In this document: positions 41,854-44,541 of the stretch, piece after piece | Numbering within the stretch: position 1 is the first letter of the stretch | How the letters are laid out: each line of letters starts with the position of its first letter | Assembly (NCBI GenBank): GCA_947468665.1 | Contig: CANILH010000019.1 | Span: 1 to 44,541, forward strand | Reading direction: 5' to 3' | Length of the DNA stretch: 44,541 nucleotides | Origin: Oligoflexales bacterium | Lineage (GTDB): Bacteria; Bdellovibrionota_B; Oligoflexia; Oligoflexales; RGVZ01 | Notes under the pieces: model-generated | Seen by the model: the letters and a program-made list of their open reading frames with translations, nothing else | Told to the model about the DNA's origin: nothing | The model's database searches: none | Made by a program: the position numbers and the translations under genes

Positions 41854-42855
41854 TTAACGGCTTGCGCTGTGATAAACGTGTAATCTCCAATGACGGTTCA
41901 ACGCTGTCTGGATCATCAGAATATATGCCGGTGGAAAAATGGCCGCGATCGTAGCCATCACGGGACTAACCGTATGGTAGCCGTTTTGCTCCTCCATATT
42001 ACGCACCATCCTAGCCACCATGTAGGCTAATATAAGATGCACGCCAGGAATCATGCACATCCACATTGGAAGAATAAAGTTCATCCGGCTGGCGCCGTTT
42101 AAATGCCAGCTGACCTCCTCACTTGCGCGAGTCATCCATGCCCACCAGTATCCACCGAGGGTGATAGGAATATAGACGAGAGCACCGAGGGCTGGAGACG
42201 TGATGCGTCCCAGTCTCAATCGACTGGAGACTGCGAGGTACCGCTGCTCAAAGGTATCTCTTGGAAGGGTGTTTTGAGCCTCGGCCGCTTTTTGCGCGAG
42301 CATTGCCTGCCTGGCCGCAAAATGGCGATTTTTACGTTCCTCGGCGAGCGCCAGTTTTTTATCTTTGCGGGTCAACTTATGAGACACCTGCCTATCAGCG
42401 GCAAGGGAATTCGGGGCAACAGTCCGGGTTCTAAAAGCGGCGTTTTCCAACGGTGGGGCGACTACGGAGGTAAGATCTCTTTGAGCTGACTCTATTTTTT
42501 GTCCCGCGGCAGTGATCTCCCTGGATTTTGGGCCAAGGTTCTTAGGGATGGGATCCAATCTTTTCGCGGCATCAGGATTTGTAGTGCCGGCCTGACCCAA
42601 GTGATCAGCGTAACGACCTGCCATTGAGTAAATTTCAGCGAAATCTTGAATCGGATACCACTGTGAAAATCCCTTGCGACTGACCATCCTCGCCTGGCCG
42701 GAGGATGCTGCCTTAGGCCGCGAAAAGGTCTCCTTCGCGTTTATAGGACCTATCACCTGACCGTCCTCAAAGAGATACCAGCCACCATCCCACAAGCTCG
42801 GCTGCTCAAGTGACGCGGGGGCCTCGGTCCGTCTGGACATCTGATCTTCTGACAT
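41854..42855 (-). CDS. GYF-like domain membrane protein of unknown function
   Basis: 333 aa from ATG 42855 (GGGAGG 6 nt upstream; longer frame not supported). The N-terminal part 'GGWYLFEDGQVIGPINAKET' with later 'FSQWYPIQDFAEIY' has the pattern of a GYF_2-type domain (W-Y-...-G-P-...-W-x-P). The middle is charged and helical ('KLALAEERKNRHFAARQAML'). The C-terminus holds about three hydrophobic segments (about 225-325: 'ALGALVYIPITLGGYWWAWM', 'FILPMWMCMIPGVHLILAYM', 'PVMATIAAIFPPAYILMIQT'). GYF_2 domains in bacteria commonly flank membrane proteins; the role is unknown. Convergent and adjacent to mnmE. Confidence 0.7.
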   Translation of the reverse strand: MSEDQMSRRTEAPASLEQPSLWDGGWYLFEDGQVIGPINAKETFSRPKAASSGQARMVSRKGFSQWYPIQDFAEIYSMAGRYADHLGQAGTTNPDAAKRLDPIPKNLGPKSREITAAGQKIESAQRDLTSVVAPPLENAAFRTRTVAPNSLAADRQVSHKLTRKDKKLALAEERKNRHFAARQAMLAQKAAEAQNTLPRDTFEQRYLAVSSRLRLGRITSPALGALVYIPITLGGYWWAWMTRASEEVSWHLNGASRMNFILPMWMCMIPGVHLILAYMVARMVRNMEEQNGYHTVSPVMATIAAIFPPAYILMIQTALNRHWRLHVYHSASR

Positions 42856-43071
42856 ACATCGCCTCCCTGGCAATGAATTCATTATTTTTATGCAGTTGCT
42901 TTGTTAATTCTAGCTTAAACATAAGCCAGAGCACAACAAAAACCAAATTTTAGCCCACTTGGGGCTAGTCCATATTTGCTGTCATCGGCTACTATCCAGA
43001 TCGCCCTAGCCAGGCAAGGGGCTCATGCCCGCTTTATTTCAACAAGGCTACCCGAGGGGGACGACAAAACT
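42856..43071. other. Divergent region upstream of the phosphohexomutase
   Basis: 216 bp between the GYF-like gene and the phosphohexomutase. No RNA gene or strong palindrome seen. The last 96 bp (42976-43071) are open in the mutase frame and could be coding if the TTG at 42976 is used. Confidence 0.5.
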
Positions 43072-44541
43072 GTGGATGAGATTATTTCGACCCGCGCAAA
43101 GTATTGGGCCACAAGCCCCGGTTTTGACGAGAGCACTCGCCATGAGATTCAATCACTTCTCAGCTCGGGCAACGAAAAAGAGCTGTCAGAGCGCTTTTAC
43201 CGCGACCTGGAGTTTGGTACGGGCGGCCTGAGAGGGATCATTGGCGCGGGCACAAACCGCGTGAATATTTACAATATCAGGAAGGCCACCACTGCACTCG
43301 CTCTCTATCTTCGGCAGGTTCACGGCCAAAATACCGCTCTAAAAGTCGCCATTAGCCACGATTCGAGGCATTTTTCGAGAGAATATGCGGTTGCCACCGG
43401 TGAGGTTTTTGCAGCCCACGGCATAAAAGCCCTGATTACCAAAGAGTTAAGACCGACTCCCATGCTTTCTTTTATGGTTCGTCACTTCCACTGTGCCGCG
43501 GGAATCTGTGTCACTGCAAGTCATAACCCGCCAGAATATAACGGCTACAAGGTGTACTGGGATACTGGAGCCCAAGTCATAGCGCCCCATGATAAAGCTA
43601 TTATCGCGAAATATGGCGAGCTCACCCGCTATGAGGACCTTCGATTTCTTCCCGTCGAAAAAGCCAAGCTTGAGGGATTTTTTGAGGAGATTGGCGAAGA
43701 ACTGGACGAGGCTTATTTTAAAAAAGTCTCGGGCCTGAGCCTTAGGAAAGAGGGGCGGCCGGGATTTAAAATCGTTTACACCCCGCTCCACGGAAGCGGT
43801 TTATACCCTGTAACCGAAATGCTTCAGCGCATAGGCTTTGAGAATGTTCTCGTTGTCCCGGAACAAAAGTATCCTGACGGCCGGTTCCCCACAGTTAAAT
43901 ATCCCAACCCCGAGGAGCCGGAAGCTCTGCGACTGGCGTTGGAGCTAGCCCGCAAGGAAAAGGCCGATCTTGTTATTGGCACCGACCCCGACGCTGACCG
44001 CATCGGTATTATTGTAAGAGAAGGGGACGACTATACGTTTTTTAACGGCAACCAAATCGGGTGTCTTCTAGTCGATTTCTTTCTTTCGGCCACCCAAGAC
44101 GCCGGTCTCATGCCGAAAAACCCACTCGTCATAAAAACTATCGTCACTACGGATCTTCAAACGGATATTGCCGCCGAATACGGCGCCACCTGTGAGGAGA
44201 CGTTGACTGGCTTTAAGTGGATCTGTGGCCTGATTGAAGATTACGAGACGGGCAAGCTTAAGCCCTACCGCAAGTACGTCTGCGGCGGAGAGGAGAGCTA
44301 CGGCTTTCTCGCCGACTCGTTTGTACGCGATAAGGACGCCGTAAGTGCCGCCTGCATTGCATCTGAAATGGTCGCCTACTACAAAAGCCGCGGACTCACC
44401 TGTTCACAGGTTTTAGACCGCGTATTTCAGAAGCACGGGCTTTATCAGGAATCACTTTTCACTGTGACCATGCCAGGCAAAGACGGCGCCGACGCCATGA
44501 AACGTATGATGTCATCCATGCGGTCAAAGCCACCGGTCGCA
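43072..44541 (+). CDS. Phosphoglucomutase/phosphomannomutase (alpha-D-phosphohexomutase), partial at right edge
   Basis: 490 codons without a stop, running off the window. The start is set at GTG 43072 (GAGGGGG 11 nt upstream), giving 'MDEIISTRAKYW', which fits the family; the frame is open back to a TTG at 42976. Family features: 'LEFGTGGLRGIIGAGTNRVN', phosphoserine S150 in 'VTASHNPPEYNGYKVYW', metal loop D305-P-D-A-D-R310, and sugar-binding 'GGEESYGF' (E407, E408, S409). It interconverts hexose 1- and 6-phosphates. This branch (PgcA-like) usually prefers glucose or mannose phosphates rather than glucosamine phosphate, so it is probably not GlmM. Confidence 0.9.
   Translation, partial: MDEIISTRAKYWATSPGFDESTRHEIQSLLSSGNEKELSERFYRDLEFGTGGLRGIIGAGTNRVNIYNIRKATTALALYLRQVHGQNTALKVAISHDSRHFSREYAVATGEVFAAHGIKALITKELRPTPMLSFMVRHFHCAAGICVTASHNPPEYNGYKVYWDTGAQVIAPHDKAIIAKYGELTRYEDLRFLPVEKAKLEGFFEEIGEELDEAYFKKVSGLSLRKEGRPGFKIVYTPLHGSGLYPVTEMLQRIGFENVLVVPEQKYPDGRFPTVKYPNPEEPEALRLALELARKEKADLVIGTDPDADRIGIIVREGDDYTFFNGNQIGCLLVDFFLSATQDAGLMPKNPLVIKTIVTTDLQTDIAAEYGATCEETLTGFKWICGLIEDYETGKLKPYRKYVCGGEESYGFLADSFVRDKDAVSAACIASEMVAYYKSRGLTCSQVLDRVFQKHGLYQESLFTVTMPGKDGADAMKRMMSSMRSKPPVA

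Overview
The window looks like chromosomal DNA of a Gram-negative bacterium of roughly 50% G+C. Supporting signs are several lipoproteins with lipobox-like signal peptides, a YidC with the long periplasmic domain of diderms, and meso-DAP/D-Ala wall-precursor genes. Gene content (tandem DUF1566/Lcl-like lipoproteins, a SprT-DUF2786 protein, a RibB with a dead GCHII domain, rpmH-rnpA-yidD-yidC-khpB-mnmE) suggests a Bdellovibrionota/Oligoflexia or other deltaproteobacterial-type lineage. That placement is inference; no rRNA or tRNA was seen.

Layout. (1) 1-8925 is accessory. It holds two tandem copies of a lipoprotein gene with a 15-bp minisatellite (one copy frameshifted), a complete IS630-family element (2045-3164), a two-ended fragment of a second transposase, and an AbiE-type type IV toxin-antitoxin pair. 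A Phd/VapC-type type II pair is divergent from AbiE across a 369-bp control region rich in short repeats. Two more secreted Cys-containing lipoproteins follow. (2) 8926-10338 carries two XRE-type regulators, the second an orphan HigA-like antitoxin. (3) 10576-16034 is a co-directional housekeeping run: ribBX, ribH, nusB, an unknown gene, a histidine kinase/response regulator pair, dapF. (4) 16036-24105 is mixed: SH3 protein, SprT/DUF2786 protein, acyltransferase, RluA-type pseudouridine synthase, MFS transporter, a decayed globin gene, a Na+/H+ antiporter-like protein, a YdcF-like protein and an SDR.

(5) 24119-32812 is a long minus-strand run: glmU-like, glmS, pcrA/uvrD, ftsB, a TPR lipoprotein and the two subunits of an AmnAB-like extradiol dioxygenase. 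(6) 32963-36534: HEAT-repeat protein, VOC protein, alanine racemase, and a secreted protein with four internal repeats each carrying a cysteine pair. (7) 36845-41853 is the classic rpmH-rnpA-yidD-yidC-khpB-mnmE cluster, followed by a convergent GYF-like membrane protein and, running off the right edge, a phosphoglucomutase/phosphomannomutase.

How the genes work together: glmS, the glmU-like gene, the phosphohexomutase, dapF and alr all feed peptidoglycan precursor synthesis. ribBX-ribH supply flavin. rpmH-rnpA-yidD-yidC-khpB-mnmE covers ribosome protein, tRNA processing, membrane insertion and tRNA modification. The left 9 kb is the plastic part: a repeat-rich surface-lipoprotein locus interrupted by an IS element and two addiction modules. 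I found no clearly new multi-gene system. The best candidates for novelty are the lipoprotein/minisatellite locus around the toxin-antitoxin island, the four-repeat Cys-pair secreted protein, and the AmnAB-like pair sitting at the end of a cell-wall/division operon.
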